Source: Pyrrhosoma nymphula (lineage: Eukaryota > Arthropoda > Insecta > Odonata > Coenagrionidae). From it: DNA of 64,000 nt. A program made the position numbers and the translations under genes. Below, in pieces: positions 62,056 through 64,000 of the stretch. The notes under the pieces are model-generated. The model searched no databases, was not told the origin of the DNA, and worked only from the letters and a program-made list of their open reading frames with translations. Where the stretch lies: contig OY754339.1 in assembly GCA_963573305.1 (NCBI GenBank), forward strand, positions 13,067,941 through 13,131,940, in the 5' to 3' direction. Position 1 is the stretch's first letter. Every line of letters begins with the position of its first letter.

Positions 62056-64000
62056 TATTACAATATAAGAGTCTCGGCTTTCTCTCTCATAGGCCCGGGT
62101 TCGCTACCATAGAATTTCGTTCCGTCTAAATCCTTCGCATTACTCCGCTTTATACAAGGACCGCAGTGGCCGTTTGAGTTTAGGTGGTTGTAGAAATGAA
62201 TTATGTATGTGTCTTCGGTTCGAGGTTATCCTGTGGTAATTATTTTCTGTCAAATATATTTCAGAAATAATGTAAGATGTCCGATCCTGTACATGAAGTC
62301 AACTGAACTAATTTTCCCACTTGTATTTTTTATGACAATACAATATGTCTTGGTGTAAACAAATTAACACAAATTTTAGGCATTTATTAGAATGGGCTCA
62401 TGGAATAGTTTCAATGACTCATTGTGTATATATCTCTGGTGGTTTTTTTTAGGTCTCAAACTTCATTGTGGATTAAAGATTTTCCTCACGCAAGTTTATG
62501 AGATCCCGACCTTGTTCTCAGGGTTCATGTCTTTACAAACCTTGAATGATTCGATACGTTCCACGTTTATTGGCCATATTTCTTCCTTCAAATTCTACCA
62601 GCTCTCCGATTGATGAAATTTCTGTATTGATATAGTTTCTGAAATCGCTCATGACAGCGGGAGTAAATAATGTTGACATTCTTTGTCAGTACTTGGCACT
62701 GTATGGAGTGCTTATTCCAAGCAGACGAAATGGTTGAATTGTGGAAATTACTGAGGAATAGGCGCAGGCAGAAGTGGGATTAAACGAGGGGGGAGTTAAG
62801 TAGCATGATTTCTGAAATCAGTTTCATTTATTCATTGATATCAATGCATTACATTTATGGTTCATTATTGGATCATCCCACCACTCTGTAGTTTTGAAAA
62901 TGGTCATATTTGAGTTTGTGATATTGTCAATGTATTCCTTTTTCCCATCCATGAATATTTGAGTGAACATTTTGGAGAGTTGTCTATCAAAATCAAATTT
63001 GGGAAGAACTGACGTGTTTACTCAGAGTATCAAAAATGCACGACTTCATTAAGGCAGAAGCGGTGCGCTCGAAAAAGTCCCACTAAATACGCTTACAGCT
63101 TCTTCTCTCTGGGATTATCCCATTCACAAGAAACGCTACAAGAGTTACAGACTCCCACAAGAAATTTTGTGTCGGCAACCATTCCGACTTCTTTCCTATG
63201 CCTTTCATCTTCATTATATTTTAATAGTTCAAACCTAGTTTTTTGTATTTTTCAAAAATAAATGTGGTCCCAGCTTAAATCCCAGCTTAGGCTATATAAG
63301 CAGGACCCCAAAATTCCTGGGAAAAAATGTTAAAAAAACGTACAAAAGCCTTCAAAAAAATTTATTAAAATGGTAGGGAAGGAAATACTTGTTGTCGTGG
63401 TTCCCGTTGGAACCAGAGACCCCAAAAAAATATATTTAAAAAATAGGAAAACAAAATTTACATAATTTGTTTTCGAAAAAGTCAAAATATTTTATTCTGC
63501 TTCAGTTTTGTTAATGTTCAGGTGCCCGTTTTGCTTTAGGTTTATTTCTTGTAAATTTACTGTGCACCATATAGCACCCGCTCACTAGTAGCCTTGTCAT
63601 CCTCTTCTCCTTCACTAACACAGTAAAGGTAACACTGGTCCCTTCACTCTGTATCGCCATTTTCCCCCTATGTGCAGTTGCACTGTCATTAACGCTGAAG
63701 AGGTGGACTACAGTCGCACCGTTACAGCGCTCCACAACTCTGGGCCGAGGGCCCTAGTGGCATTGCCCCGTCAAGTCAACCGATGTGTTTACTTTCTATT
63801 GTACGATCATATTTAAACAATGTAGGAAACTTGGATAAAGCAACACCCGTATATTGAGTGGTGGTGGTACTGCTAGGCACATAAGGTACCTACATACGTA
63901 TATCCATGTGGCTAAGGCTAAATCCTGGATAGTTTTTGTTTCAACATAATGCATGTGACCAAGAAATAAAATAATTTGTTTGACAAGAGATCTTGGGATA
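62056..64000. other. unassigned AT-rich DNA
   Basis: No frame above about 75 codons shows a recognisable motif, and I saw no terminal repeats, tRNA-like sequences or long tandem repeats up to the window end. Confidence 0.5.

Overview
This window is eukaryotic, from a repeat-rich animal genome, almost certainly an arthropod and probably an insect. The evidence is the transposon mix (Jockey- and I-clade non-LTR elements, Penelope-like elements, P element, Transib, piggyBac, PIF/Harbinger, hAT), GT-AG introns, tRNA-derived repeats and long AT microsatellites. I cannot name the species. I found no rRNA genes, no bona fide tRNA gene, no bacterial features and no convincing complete host gene. The best host-like signal is one orphan exon candidate at 38,486-38,586.

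Layout. 1-5.6 kb: minus-strand Jockey-type element with intact ORF1 and broken ORF2. 5.6-6.1 kb: 130-bp tandem array. 6.1-6.55 kb: Penelope-like GIY-YIG fragment. 7.1-8.15 kb: decayed spliced DUF4806-type gene. 8.5-10.65 kb: PIF/Harbinger transposase pseudogene plus a convergent BESS-like ORF. 10.8-12.2 kb: deleted minus-strand non-LTR element (DUF4780-type ORF1 fused to an ORF2 tail). 12.3-16.75 kb: I-clade copy A. 17.1-25.2 kb: an LTR retrotransposon whose gag is split by the full-length I-clade copy B (13-bp target-site duplication). 25.98-29.30 kb: P element with 8-bp duplication. 29.99-30.59 kb: piggyBac-type MITE with TTAA sites. 31.2-33.7 kb: hAT relic, CR1/L2-like RT tail and a small hairpin insertion. 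34.08-37.50 kb: Transib relic with 5-bp duplication and RSS-like ends. 39.8-41.5 kb: a 66-bp-arm hairpin, (TA)n and a Penelope-like element arranged as a 490-bp-arm inverted repeat. 41.6-54.9 kb: a third I-clade copy, split by a 9.3-kb insertion that holds a second Jockey-type element with an intact 959-aa ORF2 and a 470-bp tandem/inverted repeat carrying a tRNA-like pol III cassette. 55.84-60.98 kb: a 5.1-kb TIR element (CTG duplication) holding an L1/Tx1-like pseudogene and a Penelope-like fragment. 61-64 kb: mostly unannotatable, with a Penelope-like 3' remnant near 61.9 kb.

The ORFs do not form a host pathway. They are the enzymes of competing mobile elements (gag-like RNA-binding ORF1 proteins; endonuclease/reverse transcriptase/RNase H ORF2 proteins; DDE-type and P-type transposases), most of them inactivated. 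The value lies in the nesting order, which target-site duplications date, and in a few structural oddities: RSS-like Transib ends, the split and deleted I copy, the Penelope inverted repeat, the pol III tandem repeat, and a possibly active Jockey-type ORF2.
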